From Bufo bufo (Eukaryota > Chordata > Amphibia > Anura > Bufonidae), in NCBI RefSeq assembly GCF_905171765.1, contig NC_053392.1, positions 504,600,556-504,664,555 on the forward strand: a DNA stretch of 64,000 nucleotides. The letters are read 5' to 3'. The notes below the pieces were generated by a model. It worked only from the letters and a program-made list of their open reading frames with translations, was not told where the DNA came from and did no database searches. This document shows positions 47,251 through 58,399 of this stretch, piece after piece (within the stretch, counting starts at the first letter, position 1; the number at the start of each line of letters is the position of its first letter). Position numbers and translations under genes: made by a program.

Positions 47251-48080
47251 GTCTACATATAAAATGCCTTTCCCCTACTTAATAAACCACATGGCAGTGC
47301 TACAATCCTGTTCGTTCCCTTGAAATTGATATCTCTTATTGATACCTGATAAAATACCTGATTAATTAGATTTCTTCTTCCTCCAGAGCCAAGAATAAAT
47401 TGTAATTGTCAAAAGCAAACCATAAAACCCAAGCAATTCAAATTACAATTATCCTAAATGAAAGTTATTATTTTGCTAATCCCAGGAACAGCTTGCAAAG
47501 GGAGATTTGGGTCTTTCTTTAATAATGTAAAGTTAATACGTAGTCCTCTTGTAATTATCTTTATCAGAAGGCCCTTGTTTAATCTGCATGTTTAGCAGAA
47601 AAGGACCAAATCAAAAAGAGATCTGCTTTAAAGCAGTTGATGTAAGCTGTTTGTAAGTCGTTTGCATAAACAGATGAAGCATGGAATTGCAATCCAGGTG
47701 CAGAAATGGAAATCACATAAACTGATCGGTTAGGATATGTCTAAGGTCATGTAACAAATTCTTCCTATTTCTTTCCCGAGTGAGAACACATGGCACAAGA
47801 CTACTGCTCTCTGCCGCTGACCATAATGGCTTCATCTAGGGTGATTTCAGTGCAAGTAGAATAAGCTTAAATCTGCATGTAAGGACTGAGATCAGTCGCT
47901 GCCTATAGGAAATACATCATGTATATTTCAGACTACTGCTAATATTATCACTACATGAAGAAAGCATAATATTTTCACACTAAAAAAGCAAAAGCTGAAA
48001 AAAAAAACTTGTTTTTGGAGCTGTAAAGCCTATCCCTCGAAGCCAGTCCACTAATGATATCATTATTCTAGCTTAGTATA
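47250..48080. other. Unique DNA, strong candidate for a conserved noncoding element
   Basis: About 800 bp free of recognised repeats and dense in homeodomain cores: CTGATTAATTAGATT (about 47360), AAATTGTAATTG/CAAATTACAATTATCC (47397-47455), GCTAATCCC (47477), CTTGTAATTATC (47549). GTTTGCATAAAC (about 47657) is octamer-like. Confidence 0.35.
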
Positions 48081-48179
48081 CATCGAACATTCTGGTTGTT
48101 ATTAAAAGTTTTTATTTTAAAATGTATTTACCCGTATATAATTTTTATTTTATGTTTTTTAACATACATTTTGCTGTCT

Positions 48180-48245
48180 GTCTATCTATCTCATCTATCT
48201 AATTATCTATCTATCTAGACACACACACACACACACACACACACA
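48180..48245. repeat. (TATC)n and (CA)n microsatellite
   Basis: CTATCTAT units (48180-48220) run into about 13 AC units (48220-48245). Confidence 0.9.
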
Positions 48246-48314
48246 GGAAACCTCTTTGAGAAGGCTAACCTGTAAAAGACCATTTTCTAAAGCAAGTTTC
48301 GGTGGGTTGCTTAA

Positions 48315-49513
48315 TCACCTAGTGACCACCTATACACCTTTTATTGTGGTCACTAAGTGGCATTAGGCTAGGCTGCTGCCTGGTCTAAGTACTGCCTAGT
48401 CTTAGACTGCCTAGTCTTAGACTGCCTAGTCTAAGCACTGTAGTGTAGAGCAGGAGCTCAGCTATCACATGAGGTCTGGGCCTGGGCTCTTACACCAATA
48501 GCACTGGATCAGCCATTTTACCCCCTAGATGCCATGGCCGATAGCAATTAGGGCATCTAAATGGTTTAGAAGTAGGGAGCACCCTCTGCCAGCCATCATT
48601 ATCCCCAGAGGCACAGCCTGATAGTGCCTGTCAGTATAAGCAGTGCAGTGTATTATAGAAACAATCAGAAGTTTGCCTGTAAAAGTCACCTTGTGGGACT
48701 AATAAGTGGTGAAAAAAGGTACATTTTTAGTTAAAAAAATATGCATTTGCTTTTCAATGAAAAGTTGTTGTTTTTTAAATCCTCAAACATATTTGGTATC
48801 GAAATTTCAATAACAACCCACACTATACAATTATCATGTCATATGTCCTGCCTGGTGAACACTTAAAAAAAGGCAGAATTGCAGTTTTTTGGCTTATTTG
48901 CCACCAAATAAATGGAATAAAAAGTGATCAAAAAGTGTTATGTACCCAAAAATTATATCAATAAAAAGTACAAGTCGTCCTGCAGAAATCGAGAACTCAC
49001 ACAGGTCTAAAGGAAAATAAAAAAAAGGTATGGGTCTTGGGATGCAGCGATGCAAAAACATTTTCTTTTTTTTGAAAAATGTTCTTTTTCGTAGTGACCC
49101 AGAGAATAAAGGTATCATATTATTTTTGCCGTAAAGTGATTGTTGCAAAATTTACAATGTAGAAACTCAAGGGTGGTATTGAGGTTTTTCTTTTTTTAAA
49201 CAACTTATTTTTTCGTAGTGACCCAAAAAATAAAGTTATCATGTTATTTATGCTGTAAAGTGATTGTCGCAAAACTTACAACGTAGAAACTCAAGGGTGG
49301 TATTGATGTTTTTTTTTCCATCTCCCCTCAAGAAAGACAATAAAAGTTATTCAATGAGTTATATGTATTCCAAAATGGTGCCATAATAAACTACAACTTG
49401 TCCCGCAAAAAAAACAACTTATACGGCTACATCGAAGGAAAAATAAAAAAGTTATAGCTCTTGGAATGCAACAATTTAAAAATGGGGAAAAAAATTGCTT
49501 GGTCACTTATGGG
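48315..49513. mobile_element. TTAA-flanked non-autonomous element, 1.2 kb
   Basis: Ends TCACCTAGTGACCACC and the complement of CCCATAAGTGACCAAG, flanked by TTAA (48311-48314, 49514-49517). Shares the ATCAAAAAGT and CTTGTCCCGCAAAAA type blocks with the other TTAA elements; a block of about 120 bp is duplicated at 49085-49290. Confidence 0.7.
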
Positions 49514-49517
49514 TTAA

Positions 49518-50890
49518 AGAGGTTTCACTATTAAAATTAAAATGAACACATGATGCAAATAAAACCACAATGTAAAGTTTAAAAAGTTATATTTACCTAG
49601 TATTATAGGTTTTAATTTTTATGATGAATACTGTATGCAGTAGATACATGTTATACCATTAGGATAATTTATTAATCCATTCTGTTACAAACAGGTCTCA
49701 AAGTTCCTTATTGTGAACAGAATATTTGTATATTCCCTAAAAATGAGATACATTCATGGGCAGACCTTATAGGTCATAAGGAAGATCATTCACTCTTGCT
49801 CTATTCCCTTTCCAAAGTGAGGCGGGCAAAGTGATGCCTAGTAATCTTTTTCTGAATGACGTGCATCTCTGCCAACTTAGATTGCCCACTTTGTGCTTAA
49901 ATGCCTGGCTCTGTGTTCATGTTGGAAATGCAGCCCTAGTGAGCAGACTTTGCATTGCTTTGGTCAGATTTGCAGGCAGTGATGTGCTCCTTTTTTTTAA
50001 TAAACATTTCATATCCCTGGCAGTTCAGTATATTTTACTATAATTTTTATGTTTAGCTTACTTAAAGGGATTGTTCACGAGTTAGAAATTAAACTAGCTG
50101 CAGGAAATGTTCTAAAAAAATAAATAAATAAATAAATGCTCACCAGTTAAATCCCCCTCTGCTCCAGTGTCTATGTTGGTAGTCCCCATTGCTGCCATAT
50201 ATCCATGCAATCACTACAATTAGTGGTCTATCTTTTTTTTATTTTAGAAAGGGTTGCCCCAGCATATCATGTCCCATATATATTCAGATATTGAAAATGC
50301 AGATTAAGGGCCCATAAGTGTTTTCCTTAAAGGGCTTGTCTCACTACAGCAAATGACATTTATCATGTAGACAAACTTAATACAAGGCACTTACTAATGT
50401 GTTGTGATTGTCCATATTGCTTCCTTTGCTGGCTGGACTCATTTTTCCATCACATTATACACTGCTCGTTTCCATGGTATGACCACCCTGCAATCCAGCA
50501 GCACCTAGTACCATAGCATACAGTAATTGTTAGTATTGTGGGACAAAGTGCAGTTTGAGTAATACCGTATGTCATCCTGCGACACCATATAGTTACAATA
50601 CATCAGTATGTCAGTATGATTGTGGCAATACCAAATATGTATAAGATTTTTGATATTTTACTATGTATACTTTTTTATATGCTACTACTATTGCACAATA
50701 ATAAACTATTCCATGGAAAAAGTAGCCTTTGTGTTGGCATAATGTTTTTTATTTTCTATTAATACAGCCTTGTGATGGATTTTATATTTATTTTTTTTGC
50801 AGGAAAAGTCATAGTTTTAATAGAACCATTTTGGAGTACATAAACTAAACATGAAAAATGAAAAAAATAAATAAAAAATATACTATACAT
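49518..50890. other. No gene; MITE fragments
   Basis: 50060-50345 and 50325-50560 start with TTAAAGGG-type ends (AAAGGGATTGTTCACGAG; AAAGGGCTTGTCTCACTACAG) and resemble frog TTAA MITE families; boundaries are not certain. 50600-50880 resembles the interior of the larger TTAA elements. Confidence 0.4.
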
Positions 50891-50893
50891 ATA

Positions 50894-51832
50894 CAGTACA
50901 GACCAAAACTTTGGACACACCTTCTCATTCAAAGAGTTTTCTTTATTTTCATGACTATGAAAATTGTAGATTCACACTGAAGGCATCAAAACTATGAATT
51001 AACACATGTGGAATTATATACATAACAAACAAGTGTGAAACAATTGAAAATATGTCATATTCTAGGTTCTTCAAAGTAGCCAGCTTTTGCTTTGATTACT
51101 GCTTTGCACACTCTTGGCATTCTCTTGATGAGCTTCAAGAGGTAGTCCCCTGAAATGGTTTTCACTTCAAAGGTGTGCCCTGTCAGGTTTAATAAGTGGG
51201 ATTTATTGCCTTATAAATGGGGTTGGGACCATCAGTTGCGTTGAGGAGTAGTCAGGTGGATACACAGCTGATAGTCCTACTGAATAGACTGTTAGAATTG
51301 GTATTATGGCCAGAAAAAAGTAGCTAAGTAAAGAAAAACAAGTGGCCATCATTACTTTAAGAAATGAAGGTCAGTCAGTCAGCCGAAAAATTGGGAAAAC
51401 TTTGAAAGTAAGGGCTATTTGACCATGAAGGAGAGTGATGGGGTGCTGCGCCAGATGACCTGGCCTCCACAGTCACCGGACCTGAACCCAATCGAGATGG
51501 TTTGGTATGAGCTGGACCGCAGAGTGAAGGCAAAAGGGCCAACAAGTGCTAAGCATCTCTGGGAACTCCTTCAAGACTGTTGGAAGACCATATCAGGGGA
51601 CTACCTCTTGAAGCTCATCAAGAGAATGTGAAGAGTGTGCAAAGCAGTAATCAAAGCAAAAGGTGGCTACTTTGAAGAACCTAGAATATGACATATTTTC
51701 AGTTGTTTCACACTTGTTTGTTATGTATATAATTCAACATGTGTTAATTCATAGTTTTGATGCCTTCATAGTCATGAAAATAAAGAAAACTCTTTGAATG
51801 AGAAGGTGTGTCCAAACTTTTGGTCTGTACTG
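50894..51832 (+). mobile_element. Internally deleted Tc1-like element (copy 2)
   Basis: 939 bp, same termini as copy 1, flanked by TA (50892-50893, 51833-51834). Same internal deletion joint (GAAAGTAAGGGCTATTTGACC). Transposase C-terminal fragment at 51419-51628 is cut by a stop where copy 1 reads on. Confidence 0.9.
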
Positions 51833-51834
51833 TA

Positions 51835-52705
51835 TATTAAATTAATCATCAATTTTATTATTTGGGAGGGGAATGGGAAAAAAGCTATATAGCCATTGCT
51901 TCCTAATGTTTAGTCTATTAGCTTACGTGTAGAAAACTTCAAGCAGTGGGTACTCCCTTATCCATATTAAAGGAGCCTATTTAGTTTTTATTACAGTGGT
52001 CGGACACTGTGGACAGTTGAGATGTCTAGTTGGAGGAGTAGAGTTGAGAAGCACAGCCTAAACAGATACAATGTTGCAATTTCTTTCATATATATGTGTA
52101 TAGAGCTTCAATGTAAGTCTATGGTATTGACTATGCATCTTTTCCAGACATAAATAAGTCTTCAGACATAAACAACAGAGCTAAACCAGACAGTCAAAAG
52201 TTCAGTGCAAGTGTTTTTTCTTTTCCTCTAAAAAGTTGAAAGTCATGTGCATTAACCTTTTCCATAGTGCAGTACAGATATAGTGTAAATGAACAGGATA
52301 TATTACAATAAACAAATAAATGCAGTTCAACAACATGAAACAGTGCACACAACAGCATAAATCACAGTGCAAGTTAACCCTTTAAAGTGCAATAAAGTAG
52401 GGAGTTGATGGATTTGCATAGTAGCAATAAGGGCAAATGTCCACAGTGCAAAGTACCTTCGCTCCGGAGCACTACACTAACCATGGGGTTTTGTGTGCAC
52501 TATTTACATGTACAGTTCTGATTTTGCACTACACCGTAACAACCAAATCTCATTTCACATTTAGGTATCAATTATTATTTAGGTAGAAAGTAAACAATAA
52601 AAGCATGTGTGGGTGTCATGAATTACAACAAACTGTACACTATGTACAATTATAGATCTAAAATTCTGTATTCATATGGTTACAACATGTGTCCTTAGCC
52701 TTTTA

Positions 52706-52712
<7 letters not shown>
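51835..52712. other. No gene recognised
   Basis: AT-rich sequence with no terminal repeats or coding signal I can name; GTGCAGTACAG/GTGCA-type short repeats at 52260-52400. Confidence 0.3.

Positions 52713-52741
<29 letters not shown>
52710..52741. repeat. (TA)n microsatellite
   Basis: About 15 TA units directly next to the 3' end of the first Helitron. Confidence 0.9.
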
Positions 52742-52744
<3 letters not shown>

Positions 52745-52872
52745 AGCAGAAGGACCCGGCTTCACACGGGTATGTTTCATCTATTTCATTTAATGTTTCT
52801 GTGTGTCGTTTAAAGATATCGACAGTATCCCCCATAAAAGTGACCTCTACAGCACCCCGCCCCACTGTTTGC

Positions 52873-54003
52873 TGAGCTGTGTATCTATTCCTATCCTATG
52901 TGATACTGTCCGCTGAGCTATGTATCTAACCATATCCTGTGTGATACTGTCTGCTGAGCTGTTTATCTAATCCTATGTTGTGTAATACTATCATCTATCT
53001 AATCCTATCCTGTGTGATACTGTCTGCTGAGCAGTGTATCTAATCCTATCCTGTGTGATACTGTCTGCTGAGCTGTGTATCTAATCTTATCCTGTGTGAT
53101 ACTGTCTGCTGAGCTGTGTATCTAATCCTATCCTGTGTGATACTGTCTGTTTATCTGTGTATCTAATCTTATCCTGTGTGATACTGTCTGTTGAGCTGTG
53201 TATCTAATCCTATCCTGTGTGATACTGTCTGTTGAGCTGTGTATTTAATCCTATCCTGTGTGATACTGTCTGCTAAACTGTGTATCTAATCTTATATTGT
53301 GTGATACTGTCTGCTGAGCTGTGTATCTAATCCAATCCTGTGTGATACTGTCTGCTGAGCTGTATATTTAATCCTATCCTGTGTGATACTGTCTGCTAAG
53401 CTGTGTATCTAATCTTATATTGTGTGATACTGTCTGCTGAGCTGTGTATCTAATCCTTGCTGAGCTGTGTATCTAATCCTATCCTGTGTGATACTGTCTG
53501 CTGAGCTGTGTATCTAATCCTATCCTGTGAAATACTGTCTGCTGAGGTGTGTATTTAATCCTATCCTGTGTGATACTGTCTGCTGAGCTGTGTATCTAAT
53601 CCTATCCTGTGTGATGCTGCCTGCTGAGCTCTGTATCTAATCCTATCCTGTGTGATACTGTCTGCTGAGCTGTGTATCTAATCCTATCCTGTGTGATACT
53701 GTCTGCTGAGCTGTGTATCTAATACTATCCTGTGTGATACTGTTTGCTAGGCTGTGTATCTAATCCCATCATGTGTGATACTGTCTGCTGAGCTGTGTAT
53801 CTAATCCTATCATGTGTGATACTGTCTTTTGAGCTGTGTATCTAATCCTATCATGTGTGATACTGTCTTTTGAGCTGTGTATCTAATCCTATCATGTGTG
53901 ATACTGTCTGTTGAGCCGTGTATCTAATCCTTTCATGTGTGATACTGTCTGTTGAGCTGTGTATCTAATCCTATCCTGTGTGATACTGTCTGCTAAACTG
54001 TAC
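52873..54003. repeat. 41-bp minisatellite, about 27 units
   Basis: Unit landmarks CTGCTGAGCTGTGTATCTAA, TCCTATCCTGTGTGATACTG recur every 41 bases (for example 53061 and 53102). Variants CTTT/CTGT, ATCATG/ATCCTG cluster on the right side; one unit near 53457 is shortened. Unrelated in sequence to the 41-bp array at 1050. Confidence 0.95.
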
Positions 54004-54138
54004 ATGTTGTCTGTGACATACCTTGTCAGATTGGAGACGTCCTTGGGTCTGCTGAGAGTTTTCATTAGCTCGAGCATCAGCCATACGTTTTTCTGCAGGA
54101 GTCTTGCATCCAACTGCAGTTTTCCTTTTTGGAGGCAT
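53986..54138 (-). pseudogene. Helitron protein N-terminal fragment
   Basis: From ATG at 54138 the - strand reads a basic, low-complexity start (MPPKRKTAVGCKTPAEKRM), then RANENSQQTQGRL with charged and Arg/Gln-rich residues, and runs into the minisatellite after about 50 codons. Repeats of the form RANE..Q.RL are typical of the N-terminal region of animal Helitron Rep/helicase proteins, but no Rep or helicase motif survives. Confidence 0.4.
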
Positions 54139-54641
54139 GTGTAGTTTAAAAACGTTTCAATTTATAAGAATGCTGACATCCAGTATTGCAGTCCAGTATA
54201 GGTACCGTCTAGTTATCGCTGTGTTGTTATGAAAACCTGGTAAATTAAATATGAATTTATATTGGCTGATACACGTCATATAACTGAATATTTAAGGACC
54301 TACGAACGGCTAAAACCTGTGATCAGTTGTTATGGAAACCTGGAGCTTCTATTGGCTGATAAGGGACATGTGACCGTGTGTATGGCATTTGGCATATGAA
54401 GAGAAACACTTGCAGGCTTCTATTGGCTAATGCAGGTCATTTTCTAGGAATATCTCAGAAACGATACGTCCTAGAGAGCTGAGACCCAGTCTAAAACCTC
54501 CCCGGACACCTGATATACCTGTGTGCCAAATTTGGTGAAGATTGGTCCAGTTGTTTGGTCAGGCATAAAGAACAGACTGACGTCCAGACAGACATATAGA
54601 CGTCCAGACAGACAGAAACTCATTTTGATATATATAAGAGA

Positions 54642-56262
54642 CTAGCAGAAGGATCAGGCTTTGCACAGATATATTTCATCTATTTTATTTAATGTTTCTG
54701 TGTGTCGTTAAAAGATATCAACAGTATACCCCATAACAGTGACCTCTACAGTACTACGCCCCCTTAACAGTGAACTCCACAGCCCCTCACCCCTTAACAC
54801 TGACCCCCCCACAGTGCCTTCTTAAAATTGGACCTTCACAGCAGCCCATCCCCTTAACTTTGACCTTCACAGCAGCCTTCCCCTTTAACAGTGAGTTTCA
54901 CAGCACACCATCCTCTTGACAGTGACCTCCACAGGGGCCCACCCCCTTAACAGTGGCCTTTACCGCAATCTGCCTCCATAACGGACCATTCCCTTAATTG
55001 TGACCTCCACAGCAGCCTGCCCGGACGGTCCGGCTTTCAGACTCCCTGTCCTCCGTCTGGCATTGTGCTGTCTGAGCGTGAGCTGCAGGGAGAAAGTCAC
55101 CCTCACTCCCACCCCTGCAGCTGACAGAAGTTGATTTTTAACTTCATTTTTTCAATCCCTGTCGGCTGAGGAGTGGGAGGGGGCGTGACCTAAGTGGATC
55201 AGGGGCATGGCTTAGTGGGACCTAGAAGTTGATTTTCAACTTCTTTTTTTAAATCCCTGTAGGCTGAGGAGTGGGTGGGGCGTGGTTTAACCGGATTGGG
55301 GGCATGTCCTTTTGAACAGTTCACTCTAAGACAGCATCACTGTGCTGTCTGAGTGTGAGCTGCACTGAGAAAGTCACCATCCCTCTCACCTTGGCAGCTG
55401 ACAGAAGTTGATTTTTACCTTCATTTTTTCAATCCCTGTCGGCTGAGTGGGAGGGGCGTGGCCTAACCAGATCTGGGGTGTGGCTTAGCGGGACCTAGAA
55501 GTTGATTTTTAACTTCATTTTTTCAATCCTTGTCGGCTGAGGAGTGGGAGTGGCCTAACAAGATTGGGGGCGTGTCCTTTTGAACAGTTCACTCTAAGAC
55601 AGCAGCACTGTGCTGTCTGAGTGTGGGCTGCAGGGAGAAAGTCACTATCCCTCCCACCTCTGCAGCTGACAGAAGTTGATTTTTAACTTTACTTTTTCAA
55701 TCCCTGTTGACTGAGGAGTGGGAGGGGCGTGACCTAACTGGGTTGGAGGCGTGGCTTATTTGGACATGGGGCGGGGTTGAAGTTCGTCTCTTGAGGGTGG
55801 CCTCAATGGCCACCCTACCTGCCCCCTGAACTGTGACCTCCACAGCACTCCGCTCCCTTAAAAATGTCATCCACAACGCCCTGCCCCTTTAAAGCTGAAT
55901 TGCAGCAGTGAAGAAAAATGGCTGGTTTTTATGGAAACCTTGTGTAAAACTGTGTCTATGTGCAGATGAAGGACCTGTGAGCTTCTATTTGCTGATAAGG
56001 AACATGTGACCGTGTGTATGGCAATTGGGATATGGGTGAAAGACTTGTAGGCTTCTATTGGCTAATGCAGGAAATATCTCAGGAACGTTACATCCTAGAG
56101 AGCCGAGACCTGGTGTAAAACCTTCCCGGACACACCTGATGTACCTGTGTGCCAAATTTGGTGAAGATCGGTCCAGTCATTTGGTTGCGCATAAAGAACA
56201 GACAGACGCCCAGACAGACAGACAGATGTCCAGACAGAAACTCATTTTTATATTATACGAGA
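54642..56262 (-). mobile_element. Helitron copy B, head to tail with copy A
   Basis: On the - strand it starts TCTCGTATAATATAAAAATG after an A and ends CTTCTGCTAG before a T. The outer about 220 bp at its 5' side and about 110 bp at its 3' side match copy A; the interior differs (55050-55790 holds a tandem arrangement). The hairpin is degraded. The junction 54641/54642 has no extra base. Confidence 0.6.
55050..55790. repeat. Tandem repeats inside Helitron B
   Basis: AGAAGTTGATTTTTAACTTC and GGCTGAGGAGTGGGAGGGG recur at about 55126, 55226, 55403, 55497 and 55671. The higher-order unit is about 270-277 bp and includes AGACAGCA-CACTGTGCTGTCTG. Confidence 0.8.
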
Positions 56263-57015
56263 TATCTATATTGATCGGTCATAACATTATATATGTGTAA
56301 GTCTCCTTCAAGATGCTACAACAGCTCATATCCTAAAATTCCTGTAAATTGAGAGGTGGGCATCTATGGATTGAACTTGTTTTTCCAGCACATCGCATAG
56401 ATGCCATATCCTGTAAGTCTACCAGATTTACATGTCGAAGATGTGAATGTAGCTTAACTCACTCTGCAGATTTTTTATAGCTGTGAAGGGGTGGAGGATG
56501 GAGCATGTGCTTTAGTGTGGGTACTGACCATTACTTGAAGTGCTCAGGCAGCTACATTAGATGTTAGCAGACAGACCAGATATGCACAGGTCTGACTGAT
56601 GATATGTGATGTAACTGCCCAGGAGTCCCACTCTGCAGCCAGTCAAGTAAACTATTGACCACTTCAGCTGCATCCCATGTCAGCAGCCAGACTTGTATTG
56701 ATCTAGTTTGACTGTTGATACTGCCTGCCTCCTGTACCCGATCACCTCCTCCTCTGTTTTTTCTCACCAACAAACCTCCTAGCAGAAAACTATACAGCTT
56801 GCTGAGCAATTGTCAGTCTGTATATGGAGTTTAGTTTGGGACCTGAATACATGTCCTATTATTGTCCACATTACGGACAAGGATAGTACTGTTCTATTAG
56901 GGGTCAGCCATTCCGTTCTGCAAAAGATGGAATGCACATGGACATCATAACTATTTTTTGCGGATCAATTTTTTGCGAACTACAAGATGCATACGGTCGT
57001 GTGCATAAACCCTTA
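56263..57015. other. No gene recognised
   Basis: Mixed sequence. 56860-57010 resembles part of the Harbinger-type MITE at 12268 (GTCCACATTACGGAC, GCATACGGTCGTGTGCAT). The rest is unclassified. Confidence 0.35.
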
Positions 57016-57023
57016 CACTCCAC

Positions 57024-57419
57024 TAGTGTTGAGTGCGAATATTCAAATCGCGAATTTTAATCGCAAATATTGCCACTTCGAGAATTCGCAAATATTTAGA
57101 ATATAGTGCTATATATTCGTATTCGCAAATAGTGTTGATTGCAAATATTCTAATCGCGAATTTATTGCGAATTAATTGTGAATATCGGCACTTAGCAACA
57201 TCTCTAGCAACCAATAGGAAAGTTGCCTACCCCTTATCGTTGATTGCGAATATTCCAATTGTGAATTTTTATCGCGAATATATTACATTGCCTATTTTCG
57301 CAATCGAGAAAATAATGACGAGATCACGAATTCTCAAATTTGCAAATTTATGGCAAATATTCGGCCAAAAATTCGCGAAATATCGCAAATTCGAATATTG
57401 CCTGTGCCGCTCATCACTA
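57024..57419. mobile_element. Non-autonomous hAT element, 396 bp
   Basis: Begins TAGTGTTGAGTGCGAAT and ends GCCGCTCATCACTA, flanked by CACTCCAC (57016-57023) and CATTCCAC (57420-57427), 7 of 8 matching. The interior is AT-rich with CGAATATT repeats. The long stop-free frame here follows from the repeated ATTCGCAA motif and is not a gene. Confidence 0.85.
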
Positions 57420-57427
57420 CATTCCAC

Positions 57428-58019
57428 CAACGATGTACATCACAGTGTTTGTAAAAGTTAATTTGGGGATCTAAATTGGGCTTTGAACTAATTTTGTGTA
57501 CATATATTCAGTGTGTGTGCAATTTGTAAGTGGATATATGGGGGTATGTAGGCATCTAGTGTACGTGTGCATTGTATGGCACTACTATGTGAACATTGCA
57601 TGGCATTATTGTTTGTATTTAATTTTGTAACAAAAAAATAACACCCTGGATTAATGTATACTTCCACTTATGCTCTGTGCTCCTGTACAAAGTTTAAATG
57701 TGCCACCTGAAAACTGTAGGCGTTTATCAGGAAAGCCTTCTGGTGTTTTATGGTTGTCTAGAATGCAGAGACCACCATTATCCATACTTCATCTGTTGGT
57801 AAATTCAACTTTAACTTCGCTTATGTATACAAATTGTATTTTTAAAAAATCTGTACAAATTTGGTACAGTCTCTTTGTTGTACAGTATAATACATGTATA
57901 CATTTGCACAATCTTTCCTGATCAACGCTGTTGTTGAAGAGGTTTTCCATGGATACTTTCTTTAAGAAACAGTGTCACACCCGTCCATGGATTGTGTCTA
58001 GTATTGCAGCTCAGCTCTA
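57428..58019. other. No gene recognised
   Basis: AT-rich, no repeat ends. 57940-58015 resembles a TTAA MITE fragment. Confidence 0.3.
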
Positions 58020-58023
58020 TTAA

Positions 58024-58394
58024 AGTGACCCTGCAGTTCAATTAAAAAATTTTTTATATTAACTGGGGAACGAACAGAACACTTACCTGGTGGTCACACT
58101 GCTTCAGTAATCCAAGACACTTCCTGCTTCTCCAGCCCTGCTCTTGGATTGGCCAGCACTGCTCATGTGAGCAACACTGGCCAATCTGAGGGTGTCAGGA
58201 AGTGTCTTGGACTACCAAATACACAGTGTGCATCAGGTAGTCTAAGCAGTGGTGCAGCCATCTTGGATTGCATAACAGGAGCCTGGGAATTGTTAGATCT
58301 ACAGCTGAAAAGATGAAAAGGAGGTCACTGCGTATGTGTTCTGTTCGCTCCACAGTTAATGTTTTTGTTTTTTTTCTTGAATTGGATGGTCGCT
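58024..58394. mobile_element. TTAA MITE, 371 bp
   Basis: Ends AGTGACCCTGCAGTTCAA and the complement of AGCGACCATCCAATTCAAG, flanked by TTAA (58020-58023, 58395-58398). Internal inverted repeat around CTCATGTGAGCAACACTGGCC. No coding capacity. Confidence 0.7.
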
Positions 58395-58399
58395 TTAAA

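Larger units (their letters stand above)
52743..54641 (-). mobile_element. Helitron copy A, with minisatellite and Rep/helicase remnant
   Basis: On the - strand it begins TCTCTTATATATATC (54641 leftwards) and ends at a hairpin ACCCG-loop-CGGGT (about 52756-52773 on +) followed by TCCTTCTGCTAA. This is the Helitron TC...hairpin...CTRR pattern. It contains a 41-bp minisatellite and the start of a protein. The 5' region (GGACCAATCTTCACCAAATT, CAGACAGA blocks) matches copy B. Confidence 0.6.

Noticed and set aside
52873..54003. Regularly spaced repeats resembling a CRISPR array
   Set aside because: The 41-bp units are directly adjacent with no unique spacers, in a vertebrate genome.
1050..54003. 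A common origin for the two 41-bp minisatellites
   Set aside because: The unit sequences do not align in either orientation; the equal length appears to be coincidence.
57033..57461. A 142-codon open frame
   Set aside because: It follows from repeated ATTCGCAAAT motifs in a hAT element and crosses its right end.
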